From an uncultured Erwinia sp. (GTDB taxonomy: Bacteria > Pseudomonadota > Gammaproteobacteria > Enterobacterales > Enterobacteriaceae), in NCBI GenBank assembly GCA_946221915.1, contig CAMIKG010000046.1, forward strand, positions 1-39,277: a stretch of DNA of 39,277 nucleotides. Reading direction: 5' to 3'. The position numbers were made by a program, and so were the translations under genes. The notes under the pieces were generated by a model. The model had not been told where the DNA came from. It did no database searches and saw only the letters and a program-made list of their open reading frames with translations. Positions 17,392 to 25,359 of this stretch are shown piece by piece (the stretch's first letter is position 1; each line of letters starts with the position of its first letter).

Positions 17392-18162
17392 TTAAGTTCG
17401 CAGCCCGCGCCCACGCTGAATAAACCACCAGGTCAGCGCATAGAACACCACAATAAACGCCACCAGCACCGACAGGGTAAACACCAGCGGCACATCATTA
17501 ATACCCAGGAAGCCGTAACGGAAGCCGCTGATCATATACACGATCGGGTTCAGCTTCGACACCATCTGCCAGAACGGGGGCAGCAGGGTCAGCGAGTAAA
17601 ATACTCCCCCCAGATAAGTCAGCGGCGTCAGCACAAAGGTCGGGATCAGGCTGATATCATCAAAGGTACGGGCAAACACCGCATTCAGCAGCCCCGCCAG
17701 TGAGAACAGAATCGCCGTCAGCAGCAGCGTTACCGCCACCATCAGCCAGGAGTGCACGTGGAACGGCACAAAGAACAGTGAAATCGCCGTCACCAGCACG
17801 CCGACGCAGACGCCACGCGCCACACCGCCACCTACGTAACCGGCGATAATCACATGGGTCGGTACCGGCGCCACCAGCAACTCTTCGATATTGCGCTGGA
17901 ACTTAGCGCTGAAAAATGACGATGCGACGTTAGCGTAAGCATTGGTGATCACCGCCATCATAATCAGCCCTGGCACGATAAACTGCATATAGCTGAAGCC
18001 ATGCATCTCACCAATACGCGAGCCAATCAGATTGCCGAAAATGATAAAGTAGAGCGTCATGGTGATCACCGGCGGCACCAGGGTTTGCACCCAGATACGC
18101 GCAAAACGGTTAATCTCTTTGCTCCAGATGCTCTTCAGCGCTACCCAGTATAAATGTGTCAT
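17392..18162 (-). CDS. yadH: ABC-2 type transporter permease YadH
   Basis: Inner-membrane permease partner of YadG. 256 residues with six predicted membrane segments of the ABC-2 exporter family and the conserved ABC-2 signature region around LTPLTYLGGVFYSLTLLPPF. The substrate is unknown in E. coli as well. Its start overlaps the yadG stop by four bases (ATGA), so the two are coupled. It is convergent with the LuxR-type gene. Confidence 0.93.
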   Translation of the reverse strand: MTHLYWVALKSIWSKEINRFARIWVQTLVPPVITMTLYFIIFGNLIGSRIGEMHGFSYMQFIVPGLIMMAVITNAYANVASSFFSAKFQRNIEELLVAPVPTHVIIAGYVGGGVARGVCVGVLVTAISLFFVPFHVHSWLMVAVTLLLTAILFSLAGLLNAVFARTFDDISLIPTFVLTPLTYLGGVFYSLTLLPPFWQMVSKLNPIVYMISGFRYGFLGINDVPLVFTLSVLVAFIVVFYALTWWFIQRGRGLRT

Positions 18163-19082
18163 GCCTTACTCCCTTTCTTCTGCGTCAGGCCAACGAACAG
18201 CTCTTCCAGCCGGTTAGCTTTATTACGCATACTCAGTACCTGAATCCCCTGCGTGCTCAGCTGGCTGAATACCGCATTCAGCCCCTGCTCACGCATCACT
18301 TCCACTTCCAGCGTTGAGGTATCCACCAGACGGTACTGGAAACCCTCCAGCTGCGGCAGCGGACTTTTCGGCGCCAGATCGAGGATAAAGGTTTCGGAAG
18401 TCACTTTCGCCAGCAGCGCTTTCATCGAGGTGTTTTCCACCAGCTCACCGCTCTGGATAATGCCGATATTGCGGCACAACATCTCAGCTTCTTCCAGATA
18501 GTGGGTGGTGAGAATAATGGTGGTGCCTCTGGCATTCAGCTCTTTCAGGAACACCCACATCGAGCGGCGCAGTTCAATATCCACACCCGCCGTCGGTTCA
18601 TCGAGGATCAGCAGTTTAGGCTCATGCATCAGCGCGCGGGCGATCATCAGACGACGCTTCATTCCGCCTGATAACATCCGCGCCCGTTCATTGCGTTTTT
18701 CCCACAGATCGAGCTGTTTCAGGTACTTTTCCGCGCGCGTCAGCGCATCACGCTTTTCAACGCCGTAGTAGCCCGCCTGATTCACCACGATCTGCATCAC
18801 GGTTTCAAACGGGTTGAAGTTGAACTCCTGCGGCACCAGCCCGAGCTGGCGTTTGGCATTCACCACATCCTGCTGCAGGTCGTAGCCAAACACCCGCACT
18901 TTGCCGGCGGTTTTATTCACCAGCGAGCTGATAATGCCAATAGTCGTCGATTTTCCCGCCCCGTTCGGGCCGAGCAGCGCGTAGAAATCACCCGCTTCGA
19001 CACGCAAATCGATCCCTTTCAGCGCCTGCACGCCGCCCGGGTAAGTCTTGGCCAGTTTTTCAAGTTCCAGTGCATAAGTCAT
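18159..19082 (-). CDS. yadG: ABC transporter ATP-binding protein YadG
   Basis: ATPase of the YadGH exporter. Walker A GPNGAGKST, signature LSGGMKRR, Walker B LLILDEPTAGVD and H-loop TTHYLEEAE are intact, and the C-terminal half is the usual YadG extension. Start ATG 19082 (MTYALELEKLAKTYPGG) gives 307 residues, matching E. coli; an upstream in-frame start at 19163 would overlap the promoter region shared with can. It is divergent from can, 109 bases away. Confidence 0.94.
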   Translation of the reverse strand: MTYALELEKLAKTYPGGVQALKGIDLRVEAGDFYALLGPNGAGKSTTIGIISSLVNKTAGKVRVFGYDLQQDVVNAKRQLGLVPQEFNFNPFETVMQIVVNQAGYYGVEKRDALTRAEKYLKQLDLWEKRNERARMLSGGMKRRLMIARALMHEPKLLILDEPTAGVDIELRRSMWVFLKELNARGTTIILTTHYLEEAEMLCRNIGIIQSGELVENTSMKALLAKVTSETFILDLAPKSPLPQLEGFQYRLVDTSTLEVEVMREQGLNAVFSQLSTQGIQVLSMRNKANRLEELFVGLTQKKGSKA

Positions 19083-19191
19083 GAAAAGAACACCCTGTTT
19101 GTGTGGTTTTCCTGTTTGCCGTTTTAAATCCGATGGCGTTGGCCTATAGTAGCTGCCACGCACATTGCCGTGTCACAGGCCAATAAAAATA

Positions 19192-19854
19192 ATGAAAGAC
19201 ATTCACACCCTTATCAGCAATAACCGCGAATGGTCGAAACTGTTAGTGGAAGAAGACCCCGGCTTTTTCGCGCGCCTTGCTGATGCGCAAAAGCCCCGCT
19301 TTTTGTGGATTGGTTGCTCTGACAGCCGCGTGCCGGCCGAACGTCTCACCGGTCTGGAGCCGGGCGAACTGTTTGTCCACCGCAATGTGGCAAACCTGGT
19401 GATTCACACCGATTTAAACTGTCTGTCCGTGGTGCAGTACGCGGTTGAAGTGCTGGAAGTTGAACACATCATTATCTGCGGCCACTATGGCTGCGGCGGC
19501 GTGCAGGCGGCGGTTGAGAACCCGGAACTCGGACTGATCAACAACTGGCTGCTGCATATTCGCGACCTGTGGTACAAACATAGTTCATTGCTTGGCGAAC
19601 TGCCGCCGGAAAAGCGTTTTGATAAACTGTGTGAAATCAACGTGGTTGAGCAGGTCTACAACCTCGGCCACTCCACCATCATGCAATCCGCCTGGAAACG
19701 CGGGCAGAAAGTCACGATCCACGGCTGGGTGTATGGCATCCACGACGGCTGCCTGCGTGACCTTGAAGTCTCCGCCACCAGCCGCGAAATTCTTGAGCAG
19801 CGTTACCGCCACGGCATGTCCAACCTGCTGAACAAACCAGACAGCCACCGCTGA
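19192..19854 (+). CDS. can: Beta-class carbonic anhydrase Can
   Basis: Interconverts CO2 and bicarbonate, supplying bicarbonate for carboxylations in air. 220 residues. Zinc ligands Cys42, Asp44 (GCSDSRVP), His98 and Cys101 (CGHYGCGG) sit at the E. coli positions. Start ATG 19192 gives MKDIHTLISN as in E. coli; an in-frame upstream start at 19165 is rejected because the extra nine residues are not conserved. A TATAGT at 19145 may be its -10. It is convergent with hpt. Confidence 0.97.
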   Translation: MKDIHTLISNNREWSKLLVEEDPGFFARLADAQKPRFLWIGCSDSRVPAERLTGLEPGELFVHRNVANLVIHTDLNCLSVVQYAVEVLEVEHIIICGHYGCGGVQAAVENPELGLINNWLLHIRDLWYKHSSLLGELPPEKRFDKLCEINVVEQVYNLGHSTIMQSAWKRGQKVTIHGWVYGIHDGCLRDLEVSATSREILEQRYRHGMSNLLNKPDSHR

Positions 19855-19874
19855 TTTGCGCGGCATGATATACC

Positions 19875-19893
19875 AGGCCGGAGCCTCCGGCCT
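19875..19893. terminator. Hairpin between can and hpt
   Basis: AGGCCGG (19875-19881) and CCGGCCT (19887-19893) form a perfect stem with a 5-base loop in the 66-base gap between convergent can and hpt. TTGGTTGATT follows on the plus strand. Probably a shared terminator. Confidence 0.5.
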
Positions 19894-19920
19894 TGGTTGA
19901 TTGTGCTGTCAGCTGTCGCC

Positions 19921-20457
19921 CTACTCTTCCAGCATCACCACATTGCCGATGTAAGGCAGATGGCGATAACGTTGAGCATAATCAATGCCATAGCCGACCA
20001 CAAATTTGTCCGCAATAGAGAAACCGACATACTCGACGTTAACCTCAACTTCGCGGCGTGACGGCTTATCCAGCAGCGTACAGATCGCCAGCGACTTCGG
20101 CTCACGCAGTCGCAGGATCTCACGCACTTTGCTCAGGGTGTTGCCGGAATCAATGATATCTTCGACGATCAACACATCCTTACCGCGGATATCTTCATCG
20201 AGATCTTTGAGGATTTTCACGTCACGCGTGGAGGACATACCGCTGCCGTAGCTGGAGGCTGTCATAAAGTCGACTTCGTGCGGCACATCGATTTCGCGGC
20301 ACAAGTCAGCCATAAACATAAACGAGCCGCGCAGCAGGCCAACCAGCACCATATCGCTGCCGCTGTCACGGTAATGTTCAGAGATCTGTTTGCCCAGTTC
20401 GGCAATGCGGGATTTGATCTCAGCTTCGGAGATCATCACTTCTACGGTATGTTTCAT
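19921..20457 (-). CDS. hpt: Hypoxanthine phosphoribosyltransferase
   Basis: Purine salvage: converts hypoxanthine (and guanine less well) plus PRPP to the nucleotide. 178 residues with the PRPP-binding motif VLIVEDIIDSGNTL and the conserved SSYGSGMSSTRDVKI and GYGIDYAQRYRHLPYIG segments. Start ATG 20457 (MKHTVEVMISEAEIK) has GAGGG upstream; a start at 20502 would add 15 unrelated residues. In E. coli gcd lies on the other side; here a different set of genes does. Confidence 0.96.
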   Translation of the reverse strand: MKHTVEVMISEAEIKSRIAELGKQISEHYRDSGSDMVLVGLLRGSFMFMADLCREIDVPHEVDFMTASSYGSGMSSTRDVKILKDLDEDIRGKDVLIVEDIIDSGNTLSKVREILRLREPKSLAICTLLDKPSRREVEVNVEYVGFSIADKFVVGYGIDYAQRYRHLPYIGNVVMLEE

Positions 20458-20620
20458 AAAATTCACGCCCTCAGGCGGCCTGGATTGAGAACCACAAATC
20501 ATTCAGGGGCGAAGTATATCAGACAATAAGGTGGGTTCGCGAAAGGGGCGCAAATCTCAACTTTTGCACCCCAGTCACACTGGAGACGATAAGACAAAAA
20601 CGGTGGAGAAGCCTGATAGA

Positions 20621-20725
20621 TCAGTGGCTGAACAGCGAGAAAGTACCTGCGTAATAGTTGACCATCCAGGCTACATAGCCCAGCCATACCAGCAACACCA
20701 GTCCAATACTCATTTTACCTGTCAT
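20621..20725 (-). CDS. Putative 34-residue single-pass membrane protein
   Basis: Small ORF not recognised from any named family. It reads MTGKMSIGLVLLVWLGYVAW, then a short polar tail ending FSLFSH: one hydrophobic helix (about residues 6-22) with a basic residue before it. A good ribosome site (AGAGGG, 7 bases upstream of ATG 20725) supports translation. A second Met (residue 5) is an alternative start. It is divergent from the cystathionine synthase-like gene. Its size and shape resemble the small membrane proteins of enterobacteria, but the function is unknown. Confidence 0.45.
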   Translation of the reverse strand: MTGKMSIGLVLLVWLGYVAWMVNYYAGTFSLFSH

Positions 20726-20779
20726 CTTTCTGCCCTCTGTTACCTGGATACTGCGTTGTACTACTGCGTTAACAATAAA

Positions 20780-20804
20780 TTGACAGATGCGCGCAACGCG
20801 CATC
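20780..20804. promoter_or_regulatory. TTGACA box abutting a perfect 19-bp dyad (candidate operator)
   Basis: TTGACA (20780-20785) is followed immediately by GATGCGCG CAA CGCGCATC (20786-20804), a perfect 8-bp inverted repeat. It lies between two divergent genes (20725 minus, 20967 plus). No good -10 is found 17 bases downstream, so the promoter itself is uncertain; the dyad is certain. Confidence 0.4.
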
Positions 20805-20966
20805 TTGCGCTGGATCAAAAGAGCAGGAAAAAGCTGCCGTAAAGGAATTGATGCTGCACCGTCCGACACTTTTTTTTCCGGCATTCTGTCCCCAGCGGGC
20901 AAAGTCATGAAGTTGGCTTATGATCAAGGTATCCGCGTGATGCACGCCTCAGAGGCAGGAGATCTC

Positions 20967-22250
20967 ATGGCTTCCCGACATTCCAAAACCACCCACCTTG
21001 GCAACCGCCAGCTGCAACCCGAAACACAGATGCTTAATTACGGTTACGACCCGGCGCTGTCAGAAGGTGCGGTAAAACCGCCGGTGTTTCTCACCTCAAC
21101 GTTTGTGTTTAACAGCGCCGAAGAGGGACGCGATTTCTTTGATTATGTCTCTGGCCGGCGCGAGCCACCGGCAGGCAGCGAATCCGGTCTGGTTTACTCA
21201 CGCTTTAATCATCCCAACAGTGAAATTGTTGAAGACCGGCTGGCGATTTATGAACGCTGTGAAAGCGGCGCGCTGTTCTCTTCCGGTATGGCAGCGATCG
21301 CCACCACCCTGCTGACGCTGGTTAAACCGGGTGATGCGATTCTGCACTCGCAGCCGCTGTATGGCGGCACCGAAACCCTGCTGCTGAAAACCTTCCGTAA
21401 CCTGTCAGTGGCGACGGTGGGGTTTCATGATGGCATCAGCGAGGCATCGGTGCAGGCCGCTGCTGAAGCGGCATTAAAGCAGGGACGCATCGCAGTGATT
21501 CTGGTGGAGTCGCCCGCCAACCCGACCAACAGCCTGGTCGATCTGCAGATGATCGGCCGGGTTGCCGACGCCATCGCACAGCAACAGGGACACCGGCCAG
21601 TGATCGCCTGTGATAACACGCTGCTGGGGCCGGTATTTCAGCGGCCAATCGAACATGGCGCCGATATTTCTCTCTATTCGCTGACCAAATATGTCGGCGG
21701 CCATTCCGATCTCATTGCCGGTGCGGCGCTCGGCAGTAAGGCGTTAATCAGCCAGATTAAATCGCTGCGCGGCGCGATAGGCACTCAGCTGGACCCGCAC
21801 TCATGCTGGATGATTGGCCGCTCGCTGGAAACGCTGTCGCTGCGTATGGAGCGTGCCAACAGTAATGCGCTTGCGGTAGCGGAATACCTGCGCGACCATG
21901 CCAAAGTGGAAAATATTCACTATCTGTCGTTTCTTGACCCACAATCCGCCGCTGGCGCGACCTTCCAGCGCCAGTCCAGCGGTGCAGGTTCGACCTTCTC
22001 GTTTGATGTGCGTGGCGGACAGGACGCGGCGTTTCGTTTTCTCAATGCGCTGCAGCTGTTTAAGCTGGCGGTCAGTCTTGGCGGCACCGAGTCGCTGGCC
22101 AGCCATCCGGCCAGCACCACACACTCCGGCGTGGCGGCGGAAGTGCGCGAGCAGATTGGTATTGGCGCGGCGACTATTCGTCTGTCGATTGGTATTGAGG
22201 ATAAAGACGATTTGATTGAGGATTTGCGGCTGGCGCTGGAGAGGGTGTGA
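20967..22250 (+). CDS. Cystathionine gamma-synthase family PLP enzyme
   Basis: Member of the Cys/Met-metabolism PLP enzymes (cystathionine synthase/lyase, methionine gamma-lyase). 427 residues. The internal aldimine lysine is Lys241 in SLYSLTKYVGGHSD; Asp216 (ACDNTLLGP) binds the pyridine nitrogen; Tyr77 and Arg79 (YSRFNHPN) bind phosphate of the partner subunit; the C-terminal SLGGTESLASHPAS binds substrate carboxylate. Which reaction it performs cannot be told from these motifs. ATG 20967 is chosen for AGGAG five bases upstream; an in-frame ATG at 20907 is possible. It occupies the place of E. coli gcd and is not next to other methionine genes. Confidence 0.85.
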   Translation: MASRHSKTTHLGNRQLQPETQMLNYGYDPALSEGAVKPPVFLTSTFVFNSAEEGRDFFDYVSGRREPPAGSESGLVYSRFNHPNSEIVEDRLAIYERCESGALFSSGMAAIATTLLTLVKPGDAILHSQPLYGGTETLLLKTFRNLSVATVGFHDGISEASVQAAAEAALKQGRIAVILVESPANPTNSLVDLQMIGRVADAIAQQQGHRPVIACDNTLLGPVFQRPIEHGADISLYSLTKYVGGHSDLIAGAALGSKALISQIKSLRGAIGTQLDPHSCWMIGRSLETLSLRMERANSNALAVAEYLRDHAKVENIHYLSFLDPQSAAGATFQRQSSGAGSTFSFDVRGGQDAAFRFLNALQLFKLAVSLGGTESLASHPASTTHSGVAAEVREQIGIGAATIRLSIGIEDKDDLIEDLRLALERV

Positions 22251-22340
22251 GGTGTGGCAACTCCAGAGATCAATAACGGCATTTTCCTGAGATATCCCTA
22301 AAGAAACGGGCAGCCCAGTATCAAGCGCTACCCGTAAAAA

Positions 22341-22372
22341 GACTTGTTAACAGGTCTCATGAAGATTAAAAT
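22341..22372 (+). promoter_or_regulatory. Promoter and palindromic operator of the toxin-antitoxin operon
   Basis: TTGTTA (22344-22349), 17-base spacer, TAAAAT (22367-22372), about 45 bases before the antitoxin start. The -35 lies inside the near-palindrome GACTTGTTAACAGGTC (22341-22356, one mismatch per arm), a good candidate for autorepression by the antitoxin. Confidence 0.55.
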
Positions 22373-22417
22373 TTCAGCTAATCAGGTTAGAAATCTACTA
22401 CAGGTTGAGAGAGAAAA

Positions 22418-22669
22418 ATGGCAAGCGTAATTTTGAGCGATATTAGCGCAAGTGTCAGTGAATTAAAGAAAAATCCAATGGCGACTGTTAATGCTGGCGC
22501 AGGCTATCCAGTGGCTATTTTGAACAGAAACCAGCCTGCATTTTACTGTATCCCTGCCGCGCTTTATGAACAGATACTAGAGGCTCTTGACGATCAGGAA
22601 CTCGTCGCTCTGGTTAAGGCGCGCCAGGATCAACCGCTACATGACATGGATCTGGACGACTGGCTATGA
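22418..22669 (+). CDS. Type II antitoxin, StbD/RelB-like (Phd/YefM fold)
   Basis: 83 residues. The N-terminal DNA-binding half (ISASVSELKKNPMATVNAG) is the Phd/YefM-type fold seen in StbD antitoxins; PVAILNRNQPAFYCIPAALYE is the characteristic middle; the acidic C-terminus (HDMDLDDWL) should wrap the toxin. It probably represses its own promoter through the palindrome upstream. The stop overlaps the toxin start (ATGA), typical of TA pairs. The pair sits between the cystathionine synthase-like gene and cueO, a region that differs from E. coli, suggesting acquisition. Confidence 0.88.
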   Translation: MASVILSDISASVSELKKNPMATVNAGAGYPVAILNRNQPAFYCIPAALYEQILEALDDQELVALVKARQDQPLHDMDLDDWL

Positions 22670-22953
22670 GCTATAAGGTTAAAATCAGGGAAGATGCCCA
22701 GAAAGAGTGGAATAATCTGGATAAAATCATGAAGCAACAGTTCGCAAAGAAGTTAAAAAAATGCTGTGAGAATCCTCATATCCCCTCAGCTAAATTAAGG
22801 GGGATGCCGAATTGCTATAAAATTAAACTGCGAGCGTCCGGCTTCCGACTGGTCTACGATGTTATCGACGATCAGTTAATTATTATTGTCGTTGCGGTAG
22901 GGAAAAGAGAACGCAGTGAAGCCTATAACCTTGCTAGTGAAAGGCTGCGATAA
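22666..22953 (+). CDS. Type II toxin, StbE/RelE family mRNA interferase
   Basis: 95 residues of the RelE/ParE fold, closest in look to plasmid StbE. Landmarks: the N-terminal AQKEWNNLDKIMKQQFAKKL helix, RGMPNCYKIKLRASGFRLVY with the basic strand residues of RelE toxins, and the C-terminal VVAVGKRERSEAY. RelE toxins cleave ribosome-bound mRNA; here that is by homology only. The gene appears intact. It overlaps the antitoxin by four bases and is followed by a strong terminator. Confidence 0.88.
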   Translation: MSYKVKIREDAQKEWNNLDKIMKQQFAKKLKKCCENPHIPSAKLRGMPNCYKIKLRASGFRLVYDVIDDQLIIIVVAVGKRERSEAYNLASERLR

Positions 22954-22999
22954 TTACTCTCTAATTAACCTCCCCATCACATAGTACTGCTGTTAATAG

Positions 23000-23029
23000 C
23001 AGGGGCATAACCTTTCATGCCCCTGTTTT
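23000..23029 (+). terminator. Rho-independent terminator after the toxin gene
   Basis: CAGGGGCAT (23000-23008) pairs perfectly with ATGCCCCTG (23017-23025), followed by TTTTC. It ends the TA operon and lies before the 3' end of the convergent cueO. Confidence 0.8.
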
Positions 23030-23079
23030 CAAGCAATATATGAAAATCCATTTTCAGTTTTGCTGCGATTATCCCGCCA

Positions 23080-24681
23080 TCAACTAACCGTAAAGCCCAG
23101 CATCATGCCGGTATCTTCATGCTCCAGCAGATGGCAGTGCGCCATATAGGCGTTCTGCGCATCCGCCACGTAGCGGAAGCGCACCAGCACTTCACTGCGC
23201 CAGCCTTCCACGCGCACAATATCTTTCCAGCCGCTGCGGTGCGCTTCCACTGGCTTGCCGTTTTCCGACAAAATGCGGAACTGCGCGCCATGAATATGGA
23301 ATGGATGCAGCATGGCGTCGCCCTCACCGGAAATGGTCCACTTCTCCCAGGCATCCAGTTGCGCGGCAAACATCGGCTTGTTCATATCGAACGCCACGCC
23401 GTTGATTTTATTGCCGTGGTGGAAATCGTAAGCCGCTTTTTGCCCCTCTGCGCCATGTCCGGCGCCATGCCCCGCACCGTGCGCGTTGTGATCCATCGCC
23501 TTATCGTTGTCCATCTCCATCGCACCATGGCCGTCCATTGCCATCCCCGCCATCGCTTTATGACCATGCTTCGTCATCAGCGCCTGCATCCCCTCACGAT
23601 CCAGCTGCGGATCCATCATCAGCTGCAGCCAGCGGTTGGTAATGCCTTCTGTGGCAGGCAGCGCAGGCACATCCACCAGTTTGTCCGGCAACTGCCCGCT
23701 GGCCTGAATCGCCAGCGGCAGGATGTTCAGCAGCGGCAGCGGCTGATCGAAAGGACTCAGCGTCATACCCATCTGGCGCACCGGCAGCGTCACCAGATCA
23801 AATGCCTGGCCATCTTTGGTATCCACCAGCACTTCGAAGCGCTCACCCGGCAGCAGCGAAAGCTCACTCACCTGCACCGGCTCGGCCAGCAGGCCACCAT
23901 CGCTGGCAATCACGTACAGCGGGCGCTGATCGCTGGCGGCGATACGTAACGAACGCGCATTACAGCCATTCAGCAGCCGCAAGCGCAGCCAGCCGCGCGG
24001 CGTCGCATGCTGCGGGTATTGCACGCCATTAGTTAACATCAGATTGCCAAACCAGCCCACCGCCGCGCCCAGCACATCGAGCTGATAGTCGATTTTGCTG
24101 CCATCGGCGCTGAGCTGCTTGTCCTGTAAAATCAGCGGAATATCATCAACGCCCCACTGTTTCGGCAGCATCAGCTGTTCACTTTCGGTGTCCTGCAGCA
24201 GCACCAGCCCCGCCAGTCCCTGCGCCACCTGATAGCCCGTCGCGCCATGCTGATGCGGGTGGAACCAGCAGGTTGCTGCAGGCTGGTCGGGAATAAAGCT
24301 AACGGTACGGCGCTGGCCCGGGGCAATCACGCCCTGCGGACCACCATCGACCGCGCCAGGAATTTCCAGCCCGTGCCAGTGCAGCGTGGTGGCCTGCGGC
24401 AGCTGGTTATCGATATTCACGGTGATGGCTTTACCCCGCTCCAGCTGCAACGCCGGCCCCAGCAGGCTGCCGTTATAGCCCCAGCTCGGCACCTGTTTAC
24501 CGTTCCATGTTGAGAACCCGCTTTGCGCACGCAGGGTGATCTCCCCGCGCGGATCGGCGCTCAGCAGTTCCGGGATCGGCAGTGCCGGACGGCTCGCCGC
24601 CATCAGCGAACGACTCCACAGCGGCAGCGCGCCCGCGGCGCTGAGAATGGCGCTCAGCCTGAGAAAATCACGACGTAGCAT
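23080..24681 (-). CDS. cueO: Multicopper oxidase CueO
   Basis: Periplasmic cuprous oxidase that protects against copper. 533 residues. A twin-arginine signal (LRRDFLRLS) is followed by a hydrophobic segment to about residue 28. The copper ligands are complete: HWHG, WFHPHQHG, HPFHIHG and HCHLLEHEDTGMM. The mobile substrate loop (about residues 380-425) holds Met and His residues, including the repeat HGAGHGAGHGA; it seems poorer in Met than the E. coli loop. Start ATG 24681 has TAAGGAAGA upstream; a TTG at 24702 is rejected. Its promoter has MerR/CueR architecture. Confidence 0.97.
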   Translation of the reverse strand: MLRRDFLRLSAILSAAGALPLWSRSLMAASRPALPIPELLSADPRGEITLRAQSGFSTWNGKQVPSWGYNGSLLGPALQLERGKAITVNIDNQLPQATTLHWHGLEIPGAVDGGPQGVIAPGQRRTVSFIPDQPAATCWFHPHQHGATGYQVAQGLAGLVLLQDTESEQLMLPKQWGVDDIPLILQDKQLSADGSKIDYQLDVLGAAVGWFGNLMLTNGVQYPQHATPRGWLRLRLLNGCNARSLRIAASDQRPLYVIASDGGLLAEPVQVSELSLLPGERFEVLVDTKDGQAFDLVTLPVRQMGMTLSPFDQPLPLLNILPLAIQASGQLPDKLVDVPALPATEGITNRWLQLMMDPQLDREGMQALMTKHGHKAMAGMAMDGHGAMEMDNDKAMDHNAHGAGHGAGHGAEGQKAAYDFHHGNKINGVAFDMNKPMFAAQLDAWEKWTISGEGDAMLHPFHIHGAQFRILSENGKPVEAHRSGWKDIVRVEGWRSEVLVRFRYVADAQNAYMAHCHLLEHEDTGMMLGFTVS

Positions 24682-24743
24682 GCTGGTCTTCCTTACAGTC
24701 AAAATCAGGCTAAACGGCCCGTTAAACAGAGTCTGATAAGCAG

Positions 24744-24774
24744 ACTTTAAACCCTTCCCTTACGGTAAGGTCAA
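24744..24774 (-). promoter_or_regulatory. CueR-type (MerR-family) promoter of cueO
   Basis: On the minus strand, -35 TTGACC (24769-24774) and -10 TAAAGT (24744-24749) are 19 bases apart, the long spacer used by MerR-family activators. Within it, ACCTTACC and GGGAAGGGT form an imperfect dyad resembling known CueR sites. Copper induction is expected. Confidence 0.7.
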
Positions 24775-24906
24775 GTTCAGTTAAATTCACCATAGAGTGA
24801 GAAACAGATGAAATTCACTGTCGAAGCCATTTTAACGGGCAAAATTGTCGGAATAGTGGCGCTGAGTGTGCTAACGTCAGATTATTGCAACCGTATGAGA
24901 TGAGTT

Positions 24907-25254
24907 ATGAAGAAAAGCATCAAGGCGCTGCTGTTAACCGGATTGCTGGGCTTTTCCAGCGCCAGCTTTGCGCTGAGTGAGTCCGAAGCGGAAGATCTGG
25001 CCGATCTGACGGCGGTGTTCGTCTACCTGAAAAATGATTGTGGTTATCAGGACCTGCCGGATGCGCAGATTCGTAACGCATTAATGTTTTTTGCCCGGCA
25101 AAACCGTTGGGATTTAACCAATTACAACAGTTACAACATGAAAGCGCTGGGGGAAGACAGCTATCGCGATCTGAGCGGCATCGCCATTGCGAATGACAAG
25201 AAATGTAAATCTCTGGCACGTGACTCCCTGAGCCTGCTGGCTTACGTTAAATAA
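24907..25254 (+). CDS. yacC: YacC family periplasmic (pilotin-like) protein
   Basis: 115 residues, similar to E. coli YacC along its length. A signal peptide ends at about residue 22 (SSASFA). The mature part starts LSESEAEDLADLTAVFVYLK and holds two cysteines (Cys45, Cys100) likely to form a disulfide. YacC has the fold of AspS-type pilotins of type II secretion, but no secretion genes are nearby, so the role is unknown. It precedes speE by 105 bases, as in E. coli. Confidence 0.92.
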   Translation: MKKSIKALLLTGLLGFSSASFALSESEAEDLADLTAVFVYLKNDCGYQDLPDAQIRNALMFFARQNRWDLTNYNSYNMKALGEDSYRDLSGIAIANDKKCKSLARDSLSLLAYVK

Positions 25255-25286
25255 TCCCTCTCCCCCCGCTCCTCTGCTGAAAACTT

Positions 25287-25319
25287 GACCGTGCAACCAC
25301 GGTCAGAGTTAGCTATGAT
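25287..25319 (+). promoter_or_regulatory. Candidate speED promoter with adjacent dyad
   Basis: A perfect inverted repeat GACCGTG CAAC CACGGTC (25287-25304) lies just upstream of TATGAT (25314-25319), a good -10. No convincing -35 is seen at 17 bases, so the promoter may be weak or activator-dependent; alternatively the dyad is a terminator for yacC. Confidence 0.35.
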
Positions 25320-25359
25320 GTGCCGCCCATTTTTCATGGCTATTCTGAGGAGACCCACC

